Positions 25,146 to 32,753 of a stretch of DNA of 64,000 nucleotides are shown here, in pieces. The DNA comes from JBHIYN01 sp041984235 (GTDB lineage Bacteria; Pseudomonadota; Gammaproteobacteria; Ga0077536). Position 1 is the first letter of the stretch, and the number at the start of each line of letters is the position of its first letter. The notes under the pieces are model-generated. The model saw only the letters and a list, made by a program, of their open reading frames with translations, had not been told where the DNA came from and did not search any database. Made by a program: the position numbers and the translations under genes. The stretch lies in assembly GCA_041984235.1 (NCBI GenBank), contig JBHIYN010000002.1:124001-188000 (forward strand), read 5' to 3'.

Positions 25146-25961
25146 TCAGGACGCGGCCCGCACCGGCGCCGGGCGACCCTCGATGGCCGGTCGGATCTCG
25201 GTGTTGAGCGCGCTCCAGTCATCGGTGCGGCCAAGCGCATAGGGCAGGAATTCCTCCGCGCTGACATAGCACAGGGTTTCCGCGCGCGCGACGAGGTCGC
25301 CTTCCATGTAGGCACCGCGCAGCACTTCGACCACGTCGATCTCGTCCAGGGGATCGTGCGCACTGCCGCCCAGGCGCACCATGCCGGCGCCCTCCGCGCT
25401 CTGCTTCACCGTGGTCGAGAAGCGCGCGCAGGTCAGTGCCGCGTCCCATTCCAGGCCAACGCCGTGCGTCGCCGGGATCGCCTTGTAGTTGAAGTTCACG
25501 CCCTCGGCCTCGCCGCCGCCGTGCCGCGCCTCGATCTCGACGTCGAGCTCGATCAGGCGGCTGCCGTAACGATCGACGGCGCCGAAGTAACGCGCGCCGT
25601 TGTGGAACAGCCGCGACGACGCCTGCTTCTTCGGCTCGCCGAACAGCTCGCGGCCGTAGATGATGGGCTGGTCGCGGTCCATGTACATCGCCAGCACGTA
25701 ATCGCCGCTGATGTCGCCATGACACGCCTCGACGTAGATCGCGCCGCCGTAGAAATCGCCCACGCAGTTGCTCTGCCAGCGCCCGACCATGGCCGTCACA
25801 CGCGGATTGCCGGTCGACTCCAGGCCCGGCGGCAGCAGGTGATCGACCGTCGACTGGTGGGTGAGGAAATCGACGCTCAGCATCTCGGCGTTGACGAAAC
25901 GCGGGTTGCGGAGTGCTTCCTGTATGCGGGCGATTTCTTCCTGGCTGCGTACGAATCCCAT
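25146..25961 (-). CDS. Acetoacetate decarboxylase (ADC)-family protein
   Basis: A 271-aa protein with the ADC fold. The Schiff-base region GRELFGEPKKQASSRL (Lys near residue 105) matches the catalytic EPKK motif of Clostridium acetoacetate decarboxylase, and LPPGLESTGNPRVTAMVG plus YGGAIYVEACHGDISGDY match the N-terminal half. Many proteobacterial members act on other beta-keto acids or are aldolase/dehydratase-like, so the substrate is open. The ribosome site TCGAGGGGAG is the best complement in this window (ten contiguous bases) to the loop of the candidate small RNAs. Confidence 0.8.
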   Translation of the reverse strand: MGFVRSQEEIARIQEALRNPRFVNAEMLSVDFLTHQSTVDHLLPPGLESTGNPRVTAMVGRWQSNCVGDFYGGAIYVEACHGDISGDYVLAMYMDRDQPIIYGRELFGEPKKQASSRLFHNGARYFGAVDRYGSRLIELDVEIEARHGGGEAEGVNFNYKAIPATHGVGLEWDAALTCARFSTTVKQSAEGAGMVRLGGSAHDPLDEIDVVEVLRGAYMEGDLVARAETLCYVSAEEFLPYALGRTDDWSALNTEIRPAIEGRPAPVRAAS

Positions 25962-26063
25962 CGTGATACTCCCCTCGAATGAATCGTGACCCCGGCCGGG
26001 GCGCCTCCGCAGAACATAGTGCGGCACTGCGAACGGCGCAAGGCGGGGCGAGCTTTCCGCGCC

Positions 26064-26092
26064 CTTAACCTGCCGCTGCGCCCGGCTTAACC
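26064..26092 (+). promoter_or_regulatory. TTAACC direct repeats upstream of the VPLPA-tailed protein
   Basis: CTTAACC occurs at 26064-26070 and again at 26086-26092, exactly 22 bases (two helical turns) apart, 83 bp before the start codon. The same heptamer type, phased by 11 bases, precedes the response regulator and the TonB receptor. TTAA is rare in this GC-rich sequence, so the recurrence is unlikely to be chance. Confidence 0.5.
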
Positions 26093-26174
26093 GCGCCCCT
26101 CCCAGCATGGGTGCCGTTGCCGCGTGCCACGTGCGCCGCGGCCGACACCCGTATCGAACCGGAGGAGCTCCATC

Positions 26175-27011
26175 ATGAGTCATCATCACAAGACCCTGCG
26201 CTGCCTGCCGTTGCTGGGCGCCCTGGCCGGCGTGGCGCCGGCGGCCCCGGCCGCGACCCTGCCCGATTTCGGCGCCGCGACTTTTATTGCCGGCGCAGCC
26301 ATCGACCACCCCTATTTTCCGTTGCTCGACAACCTGACCTACATCTACGAGGGCAGCTACGAGGACGAGGGCGAGACGGTCGTCGAGCGCTTCGAGCTCA
26401 CCGTCGTCGGCGCCGGACCCACCCTGCTCGGCGTCGCCACTACGGCGCGTCGCGACCGCGCCTTCGAGGATGGCCTGCTGGTCGAGGACACGTTCGACTA
26501 CTACGCGCAGGACGTGGCCGGGAACGTCTGGTACTTCGGCGAGGACGTCGTCAACTACCGTTACGACGAGGACGGCAACCTGCTCGGCACCGACAACGAG
26601 AGTGCGTGGCTGGCCGGCGAGAACAGCGCCCTGCCGGGCTACGCCATGCCCGCCGCGCTGACCCCGGCGTTCAATTATTTCCAGGAGTTCGCACCCTTCG
26701 ACGCTGCCCGTGACCAGGGCACGACGCTGGCTGCTGACGTCGAGCTGTCGCTGGCCGTCGGCGATTACAGCAACGTACTCGCGGTACTCGAGACCAACCC
26801 GGGAGAACCCGACGCCCGCGAGATCAAGTACTACGCCCCGGGCTTCGGTCTCATCGCCGTCGACGAGGGGCTGGATTTCGAGCTGCAGGACGCCGAGCTG
26901 CACCTCGAGTTTGTCGGCACCGCCGCACCCGTGCCGTTACCCGCGCCCATTGCACTGCTCGGCAGTGCGCTCGCCGGCCTCGTCACGGTGGGCCGCCGCG
27001 CGCGCACCTGA
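26175..27011 (+). CDS. Exported protein with C-terminal VPLPA-type (PEP-CTERM-like) sorting signal
   Basis: A 278-aa protein with an N-terminal signal peptide (LPLLGALAGVAPAAPA), an acidic beta-rich body (YEGSYEDEGETVVERFEL, FDYYAQDVAGNVWYFGEDV) and a C-terminal tripartite tail: VPLPAP, a hydrophobic helix (IALLGSALAGLVTVG) and RRART. That tail is the exosortase/PEP-CTERM variant (VPLPA class), which directs proteins to the cell envelope or exopolysaccharide. The body carries no motif that I recognise. The ribosome site GGAGGAG is strong. TTAACC direct repeats upstream tie it to the neighbouring two-component system. A second protein with the same tail type is encoded at 54487-55125. Confidence 0.75.
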   Translation: MSHHHKTLRCLPLLGALAGVAPAAPAATLPDFGAATFIAGAAIDHPYFPLLDNLTYIYEGSYEDEGETVVERFELTVVGAGPTLLGVATTARRDRAFEDGLLVEDTFDYYAQDVAGNVWYFGEDVVNYRYDEDGNLLGTDNESAWLAGENSALPGYAMPAALTPAFNYFQEFAPFDAARDQGTTLAADVELSLAVGDYSNVLAVLETNPGEPDAREIKYYAPGFGLIAVDEGLDFELQDAELHLEFVGTAAPVPLPAPIALLGSALAGLVTVGRRART

Positions 27012-27021
27012 GCCTGTCGTT

Positions 27022-27065
27022 CCGCTGCCGCGCGGTCGCCTTCACAGGCGCCGCGGCGGCAGCGG
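27022..27065. terminator. Bidirectional terminator-like hairpin between convergent genes
   Basis: CCGCTGCCGC at 27022-27031 and GCGGCAGCGG at 27056-27065 form a perfect ten-pair stem between the stop codons of the VPLPA-tailed protein and mlaC. No T-run on either side, so termination efficiency is uncertain. Confidence 0.45.
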
Positions 27066-27074
27066 GCACACGCC

Positions 27075-27713
27075 TCAGCGGTGCTTGTCGAGATAGGAAC
27101 GCAGACCGGCGACCCCGCCTTCGCTGATCACCGGGCCGAGCTCCGCGCGCAGGGAACGCGTGAAACTCAGGCCGTCGACTGCGAGATCGAACAGCTTCCA
27201 CTGGTCCTCGTCGCGCAGCAGGCGAAACTCGAGGTTGAAACCGCGGCCGTCCGGGGTCTGCATGCGGGCGGTGACCTTGGCCGAACGGGTCTTGACGACC
27301 GAATTGGGATCGATCGTGATCTCGACCGTGCGGCCGCGCGCGAGCAGCGCTGCGTAGACGTGCACGATGTGCGTGTGCACCGCCGCCATCAGTTCATCGC
27401 GCTCCGTGCCCGAGAAACCGTCCCAGCGCTCGCCCGCAATCCAGCGCGTGATGGTGGCGAAGGCCAGGTGCGGGCTGAGCTCCTGCTCGAACAGGTCGAG
27501 CAGCGCGGCCTGAGATTCCTGGTCTTCGACGATGGTGGTGTCGAGCCGGTCCATGACCCGGCCGACGACGTCACTGACCAGCTCGTGGGGCGCGCGCGCG
27601 TGGGCCTCGCCCCCGGCCCCGAGCAGAAACAGGGTGCAGGCCACCAGCCAGCGCGCAGCGCTGTACCGAAGCGACAGGGAACGGGATACAACAGCGGGAA
27701 CCAGGGTGGACAT
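27075..27713 (-). CDS. mlaC: MlaC-like periplasmic phospholipid-binding protein (Ttg2D/toluene tolerance)
   Basis: A 212-aa exported protein: signal peptide ending near ARA (residue 40), then the MlaC fold, with HLAFATITRWIAGERW, TIDPNSVVKTRSAKVTARM and FRLLRDEDQWKLFDLAVDGLSF, the last being the family hallmark (W+++D+ ++G+S). MlaC shuttles phospholipids between outer membrane and the MlaFEDB complex. The rest of the mla operon is not adjacent, so this may be a stand-alone paralogue. The second ATG (27713) is chosen as the start because the signal peptide follows directly. Confidence 0.85.
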   Translation of the reverse strand: MSTLVPAVVSRSLSLRYSAARWLVACTLFLLGAGGEAHARAPHELVSDVVGRVMDRLDTTIVEDQESQAALLDLFEQELSPHLAFATITRWIAGERWDGFSGTERDELMAAVHTHIVHVYAALLARGRTVEITIDPNSVVKTRSAKVTARMQTPDGRGFNLEFRLLRDEDQWKLFDLAVDGLSFTRSLRAELGPVISEGGVAGLRSYLDKHR

Positions 27714-27830
27714 GTGGACGTGCCTTGCAATCGAGGTGACGGGGCGCCGGCGCGGGGCGGCGCGCAATTCTAGCGAAAGCGCCGGCCGGTGTGCACGCGG
27801 CAGGCGCCGGCCGCGGCCCGCGCGGGCCGC

Positions 27831-29099
27831 TCAGAATGAGACCGCGACCCGGGTGCCTTTGTTCACCTCGGAACGAAAATCGATGGTCCAGCCGTATTGC
27901 TCGCAGAACCGCCGGACCAGCGCCAGGCCGATGCCGGAACCGTCCGGATCGCGCTGCCTGCCGCGCTCGAAGCGCTCGAACAGGGCACCCTGCGCCGAGC
28001 GGTCGATGCCCGGCCCGTAGTCCTGCACCACCACGTCGCGCGCGGTCACGAACACGCTGACCACGTCGCGGTCGGTGTACTTGATCGCGTTCTTGAGGAT
28101 GTTGCCGATGACGATGTTGGCGACCGCCGGAATGGTGTTCACCGTCGCGGGGTCACCCTCGCGCTCGACGTTGACCCGGATCCCCTTGCGCTCGGCGACT
28201 TCGCGCACGACGTTGATCTGGGTCTCGACCACGCCCTCGATGCTGACCGGCTCGACCAGGTCGCGGAAGCTCGCCGGCTCCCGCGCCAGGTAGAGCAGCG
28301 CCTCGGTCAGCGTGGTCATGTGCTGGCAGCCGCGCCGGATGCGCCGCCCGAGCTCCGCGATCTCGGGCGCGCCGCTGCTGCGCCGCTCGAGCAGCTCGGC
28401 CGCCCCCTGTACGCCCATCAGCGGGGTGCGCAGCTCGTGGCTGACGTCGGCCGAGAACTCGCGCTCGCGGGCGAGCAGCGCACTGATGCGCTGGTGGTAG
28501 CGGGCAATCGCCCGCGCCAGTACGCCGATCTCGTCATCGCCGTCCGCGCCCGGGCCCGGGTCGATACGGCCGCCGCCGTTCTCGTCGAGCGCGGAAACCT
28601 GCGCCGACAGCCGGCTGAGCGGCCGTATGACGCGGTCGGCGATACCCATCGAGAGCCAGCCGGCCAGCAACACGGTTCCCGCGAAGAGCAGCCCGACCGT
28701 CGCTAGCAGCGCATTCTCGAAGGTCTCGAACGCGCTCTCGTCGAACAGGAAGTAGTAGATGCTGGCGCCGCGCTGGCGTGTCTCGACATGGTACTCGCGG
28801 CCATCCAGCTCGAGATCATCCGCTTCCGGGCCGAGTGCCGCGACATGCGGCGGCAGGTCCGCCCGCGATCCATCCTCGGCCACGTAGACCAGGAAGTTCT
28901 CGTGCGGCGCACGTGCAAGCGCCGGGTCGCTCGCGTAAAGCGTCATCAGGCTGTCCACCTCGCGCGCGAGATGGGTATCGAACAGGCGATCCTCGGCCAG
29001 CTCGAAGGCGAACCACAGGCTGCTGCTGAACATCGCCGCCGCCCCCACCACCAGCCCGAAGCTGGCGAACACCAGCCGGTGACGCAGGCGGTCAAGCAT
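27831..29099 (-). CDS. Sensor histidine kinase (QseC/PmrB-like)
   Basis: A 422-aa membrane kinase: TM1 (LVFASFGLVVGAAAMFSSSLWFAF, partly quoted: FASFGLVVGAAAMF), a periplasmic sensor of about 110 residues, TM2 (ALLATVGLLFAGTVLLAGWL), HAMP, H-box with phospho-acceptor (FSADVSHELRTPL), N-box NILKNAIKYT, and G-boxes VQDYGPGID and DGSGIGLALVRRF. It phosphorylates the adjacent response regulator. The ATG at 29099 overlaps the regulator's stop by eight bases, so expression is coupled. The signal sensed is unknown; the neighbouring TonB receptor and envelope genes suggest an envelope or metal stimulus. Confidence 0.93.
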   Translation of the reverse strand: MLDRLRHRLVFASFGLVVGAAAMFSSSLWFAFELAEDRLFDTHLAREVDSLMTLYASDPALARAPHENFLVYVAEDGSRADLPPHVAALGPEADDLELDGREYHVETRQRGASIYYFLFDESAFETFENALLATVGLLFAGTVLLAGWLSMGIADRVIRPLSRLSAQVSALDENGGGRIDPGPGADGDDEIGVLARAIARYHQRISALLAREREFSADVSHELRTPLMGVQGAAELLERRSSGAPEIAELGRRIRRGCQHMTTLTEALLYLAREPASFRDLVEPVSIEGVVETQINVVREVAERKGIRVNVEREGDPATVNTIPAVANIVIGNILKNAIKYTDRDVVSVFVTARDVVVQDYGPGIDRSAQGALFERFERGRQRDPDGSGIGLALVRRFCEQYGWTIDFRSEVNKGTRVAVSF

Positions 29100-29775
29100 T
29101 GTCGTCGGTGCAGATGCGATAACCGCAGCCACGCACCGTGCGAATCAGGTTGCTGCCGAAAGGCCGGTCGATGGCCTCGCGCAGGGAATGAATGTGAATC
29201 TTGAGCGAATCGGACTGCGGCGGATCGTCCCCCCACACCGCGTGTTCGATCTCGCGGCGCGGTACCACGCGATGCGAGTTGCGCATCAGGGCTTCGAGAA
29301 TCTTGCGCCCGGTCGCGGTCAGCGCCACGCGCTGGTCACCGCGCCTCACGCTGTGGGTCGCGGTATCCAGCTCGAGATCGGCGACCCGCAGCCGGGCGCC
29401 CGGCAGGGTGCCGTGCGCGCGCCGCGCGAGTGCCTTGAGGCGACCACCGAGTTCCTCCAGCGCGAACGGCTTGACGACGTAATCGTCGGCGCCATAGTCG
29501 AACGCACGCACCTTGTCGGCAACGTCGCTGCGCGCGGTCAGCATCAGGATCGGCACCGCGCCGAGGCCCAGCTCCCGCAGCCGCCGGCACAGGTCCAGCC
29601 CCGACAGGCGCGGCAGGCTGATGTCCAGGATGATGACGTCGCGTGACTCACGCGTGGCGGCATCGAGGCCGATGAGCCCGTCCGGTGCCCACTCCACGCC
29701 GTGCCCGTCGGCCTCGAAGTAGTCGCAGATATTGCGTGCGACATCGAAATCGTCTTCCACCAGCAGGATGTTCAT
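29092..29775 (-). CDS. OmpR-family response regulator (PmrA/QseB-like)
   Basis: A 227-aa regulator with a receiver domain (phospho-Asp in VIILDISLPRLSG, Thr in MLTARSD, Lys in YVVKPFALEELGG) and a winged-helix output domain (RNSHRVVPRREIEHAVWG, LKIHIHSLREAID, IRTVRGCGYRI). It is the first gene of the operon with the sensor kinase. Direct TTAACC repeats 80-100 bp upstream of its start, and in two neighbouring promoters, resemble the 11-bp-phased TTAA half-sites bound by PmrA/QseB-type regulators, which supports autoregulation and a local regulon. Confidence 0.93.
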   Translation of the reverse strand: MNILLVEDDFDVARNICDYFEADGHGVEWAPDGLIGLDAATRESRDVIILDISLPRLSGLDLCRRLRELGLGAVPILMLTARSDVADKVRAFDYGADDYVVKPFALEELGGRLKALARRAHGTLPGARLRVADLELDTATHSVRRGDQRVALTATGRKILEALMRNSHRVVPRREIEHAVWGDDPPQSDSLKIHIHSLREAIDRPFGSNLIRTVRGCGYRICTDDNA

Positions 29776-29855
29776 AGTCTGTTTCCCCGCGCGTGCGACC
29801 GCGTCGCCGGCGTCGGCAGACTATGCCGGCAGCAGTGACACTGTGGTCAAGTCGA

Positions 29856-29873
29856 GGTTAATTCTAGGTTAAG
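29856..29873 (-). promoter_or_regulatory. TTAACC direct repeats upstream of the response regulator
   Basis: On the minus strand CTTAACC and, 11 bases later, ATTAACC face the response regulator gene; on the plus strand they read GGTTAA at 29856-29861 and 29867-29872. The 11-base phase is the usual spacing of OmpR/PmrA-family half-sites. Confidence 0.55.
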
Positions 29874-29971
29874 CGCGTCCCCGGTGACGGGTCGCGGCTC
29901 AGGCACAGGGGCCTTGAATCAGTAGCGCAGGGAATGGGGCAGCCGAGTAGTGAACTCGATCGGTCACGCCC

Positions 29972-30009
29972 GTTAACAGTCGTTCACCGAGTCTTAACTC
30001 AATGTTTAC
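29972..30009 (+). promoter_or_regulatory. Cluster of four TTAAC-type repeats upstream of the TonB receptor
   Basis: GTTAAC (29972), GTTCAC (29982), CTTAAC (29993) and GTTTAC (30004) follow one another at 10-11-base intervals, ending 58 bp before the TonB receptor start. This is a likely multi-site operator for the adjacent OmpR-type regulator. The remaining 292-bp intergenic stretch (29776-30067) shows no other feature I can support. Confidence 0.55.
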
Positions 30010-30067
30010 CTCCGGCCACGAGCCGGACGCATGAGTTCGAAGTCGCCCGGGGCACGGCGGTAAAACG

Positions 30068-32185
30068 ATGCCCGGCGGCTTTGCCTTTCGATCGACTCGG
30101 TTCACCATAGCAACCGTGAACAGTCGTGCTGCCGCGCTCGCCCTGGTCCTCGCCTGCCCGGCGTCCGTGGCGCCGGCCGCCGAGGCGGATGGCGAGATTC
30201 CGACCATCGACGTGACCGATCGCCGTGACGGCTCCAACACGATCAGGGCGCTCGGCCTGCCGCTGGAACGACGCCTGCTGCCGATCGCGGTCGACACCAT
30301 CGATTCGGATCTGATCGAGCTTGCTGCCCATCGCGATCTCGCGCGGCTCATCGATCTCACCGGCGCGGCGCTGTCGTTGCCGGCCGAAGGCGGCGCGATG
30401 GACGAAATCATCGTGCGCGGCTTCGGCGACACGCCTTTCTTTCGCAACGGTCTGAACGATTCGCTCGGCCGCAGCCCGCCGCGTTCGCTGGCCAATGTGG
30501 CCCGCGTCGAGATCCTCAAGGGCCCTAACGCGGCCCTGTTCGGGCCCGGCGAACCGGGCGGTGCCATCAACCTGGTGACGCACCAGCCCGAGCGCGATCG
30601 CTCGGCGACCTTGTCGTCGGCACTCGGCCGCTTCGGTCAGCTTGCCTTTACTGCCGACGCCACCGGCGCGGTGCCACGACGAGAGAACTGGCAGTACCGA
30701 CTCATCTCCGAGCGCAGCCAGGGCGACACCTTTCGCGAATTCGTCAATCACGACCGCTGGTTCGTGGCGCCGTCACTGGCCTGGGAGCCCGTCGCGGGCA
30801 GCCGGCTGCTGCTCGGCCTGGAGTACGCGGCCATCTCCCGCGTGCTCGATCCCGGCATCTTTCTCAGCGCAGGACGGCGCAGCGTGCCACGTTCGCGCTT
30901 TCTCGGCGAACCTGCCGCCGGCAACGCCCGTAATCGCGGTGCAACCGCCCAACTCAGCGCCAGCACCGCCCTCACCGGCGGCTGGACGCTGGAGCTGCAG
31001 GGGCAGGTCCAGCGCTCCCGGCTGGTCGGCGCCGCCGTCGAGCCGGCCGGCTTCGACGACGACCAGCTGCTGCGCGAGTTGCAACGGCTGGACGAGACGA
31101 CGACGTCCTGGATTACCCAGCTGGAAGCCGCGGGGACGTGGCACCTGGCGGCGCTGCGACACGACCTGGTGATGGGACTGGAGCTGACCGGCGTGCGCGA
31201 GAATACCGATCTCCGCGCATCCGACAGCGACAGCGCGGCCTTCGCCATCGACCCCTACGCTCCGACCTACGGGCTCGCCCTGCCCCCCACCGAGCCCGAG
31301 CGACTGGGACTCGAGCGCCGGCGCCAGCGCGCCGCCTACGTGCGCGACGTGATTACCTTTGACGCACGTTGGCGCGCCCTGATCGCCGCGCGCATCGACC
31401 ACATCGATCAGCGCGGCCGGGATGCCGTTTCAGGGAGCGTCTTCGACGACGCACGCACGGGCTTCAGCCCGCGCGCGAGCCTGGTCTGGGACAGCATGCG
31501 CGGCGCGGTGCTCTACGCCAGCTATAGCCGGTCCCTCGATCCCAACGAAGGACTGCAACCGGACGGGCGCGCACTGGTGCCGACGCGCGCTCGGGCACTG
31601 GAAGCCGGGCTGCGCGTGGGCTCGACCGAGAGCGCACTGGCCCTGGACGCCGCCCTGTTCACGGTGCGCCAGCGCAACGTCGCCGTCGACGCACCCGGGC
31701 AGCCCGGTTTCGAGATCCAGACCGCGCGCCAGGACAACCTCGGCGCCGATCTCGAGCTCGTGTGGCGGCCGGCACGGGGCAGCGAAGTCCGCCTGCGCTA
31801 CAACTGGCTGGATTCGAAGATCAGCGACGACCCCGAGATCGCCGACGGCGCCGACGCGCTCAACGTGCCGCGCCACCAGGCCGGGGTGCTCGCATTGTGG
31901 CGCACCTCGTTGCGGCGCGCCGACGACGTCGCGCTGGGGATGGCACTGAATGTCGTCGGGCGCCGTGCGGCCAGCCTCGACCCCGACGCGGCCGGCCTGG
32001 AGCTCGACGCCTACCTGCGGCTCGACCTGTTCGCGCGCTGGCGCGCGAGTCCGGCCCTGGAACTGCTGCTGGACGTCGGCAACCTGACCGACAGTCATTA
32101 CATCCAGGGCAGTCAGTCCGATGCGCTCAGCCTCACGCCCGGCGCGCCGCGCGCGGTGCGCGCCGAGCTTCGCCTGCACTTCTGA
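30068..32185 (+). CDS. TonB-dependent outer-membrane receptor (siderophore-receptor type)
   Basis: A 705-aa protein with signal peptide (RAAALALVLACPASVAPAAEA), a plug domain (residues about 75-190: DEIIVRGFGDTPFFRNGLND, ARVEILKGPNAALFGPGEPGGAINLVT, partly quoted as EILKGPNAALFGPGEPGG) and a 22-strand barrel ending in Phe (ELRLHF), as expected for an outer-membrane protein. FxuA/FpvA-like motifs suggest ferric-siderophore or similar uptake. ATG 30068 gives a long n-region; GTG 30116 would give a more standard signal peptide. Upstream TTAAC repeats suggest regulation by the adjacent two-component system rather than by Fur; I saw no Fur box. Confidence 0.9.
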   Translation: MPGGFAFRSTRFTIATVNSRAAALALVLACPASVAPAAEADGEIPTIDVTDRRDGSNTIRALGLPLERRLLPIAVDTIDSDLIELAAHRDLARLIDLTGAALSLPAEGGAMDEIIVRGFGDTPFFRNGLNDSLGRSPPRSLANVARVEILKGPNAALFGPGEPGGAINLVTHQPERDRSATLSSALGRFGQLAFTADATGAVPRRENWQYRLISERSQGDTFREFVNHDRWFVAPSLAWEPVAGSRLLLGLEYAAISRVLDPGIFLSAGRRSVPRSRFLGEPAAGNARNRGATAQLSASTALTGGWTLELQGQVQRSRLVGAAVEPAGFDDDQLLRELQRLDETTTSWITQLEAAGTWHLAALRHDLVMGLELTGVRENTDLRASDSDSAAFAIDPYAPTYGLALPPTEPERLGLERRRQRAAYVRDVITFDARWRALIAARIDHIDQRGRDAVSGSVFDDARTGFSPRASLVWDSMRGAVLYASYSRSLDPNEGLQPDGRALVPTRARALEAGLRVGSTESALALDAALFTVRQRNVAVDAPGQPGFEIQTARQDNLGADLELVWRPARGSEVRLRYNWLDSKISDDPEIADGADALNVPRHQAGVLALWRTSLRRADDVALGMALNVVGRRAASLDPDAAGLELDAYLRLDLFARWRASPALELLLDVGNLTDSHYIQGSQSDALSLTPGAPRAVRAELRLHF

Positions 32186-32273
32186 CCCTCGCGGGCGGCC
32201 CTTTCATCGTAGCGGCCGCGGGAATTCGCTATCCTGCGAGGCGCACGACAACAACAGACAAGGGGGCACTGGC

Positions 32274-32618
32274 ATGAACTGGTTTCTCAAGGCGGTCAAG
32301 CAGTACGCCGATTTCAAGGGCCGCGCGCAGCGCGCCGAGTACTGGTTCTTCATCCTGTTCTACTTCCTGATCGCGATCGCGCTCGGCTTCGTCGATGCGT
32401 TCCTCACCGGGGGTGTGCTCGGGCTACTCTTCGCGCTCGGCATGTTGCTGCCCTCGCTGGCGGTGCTCGCACGCCGCCTGCACGACATCGACCGCAGCGC
32501 ATGGTGGATCCTGATCGGCTTCGTGCCGGCCATCGGCGTGATCGTGCTGATCGTGTTCGCCTGCATGGACGGTACGCCCGGCGACAACCGCTTCGGGCCG
32601 AACCCCAAGGGCGCCTGA
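32274..32618 (+). CDS. DUF805 inner-membrane protein
   Basis: A 114-aa protein with the DUF805 pattern: MNWFLKAVKQYADFKGRA, then R-x-EYWFF, three to four hydrophobic helices, RRLHDIDRSAWWILIGF and the C-terminal DGTPGDNRFGPNP. This last motif is diagnostic for the family. Function unknown; E. coli homologues are YhaH/YhaI. It has a TATCCT box at about 32230 and stands alone between the TonB receptor and the deacetylase-like gene. Confidence 0.9.
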   Translation: MNWFLKAVKQYADFKGRAQRAEYWFFILFYFLIAIALGFVDAFLTGGVLGLLFALGMLLPSLAVLARRLHDIDRSAWWILIGFVPAIGVIVLIVFACMDGTPGDNRFGPNPKGA

Positions 32619-32629
32619 TTTCCGCCTGC

Positions 32630-32654
32630 GCGCCCGCGGCCGGCACGCGGGCGC
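32630..32654 (+). terminator. GC-only hairpin after the DUF805 gene
   Basis: GCGCCCGCG (32630-32638) and CGCGGGCGC (32646-32654) form a nine-pair stem with a seven-base loop, 12 bases after the DUF805 stop. No T-run. Similar GC-only stems without T-tracts follow several genes in this window. Confidence 0.4.
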
Positions 32655-32753
32655 CCGGCAGCAGCGGCCGCGCGCCCCGGCGGGGCGGGCGGTACGGGCA
32701 GCACTTGCCATTGGCGCAGCCCGTCACTTCTCACCACAGCCAGGAACCACCGC

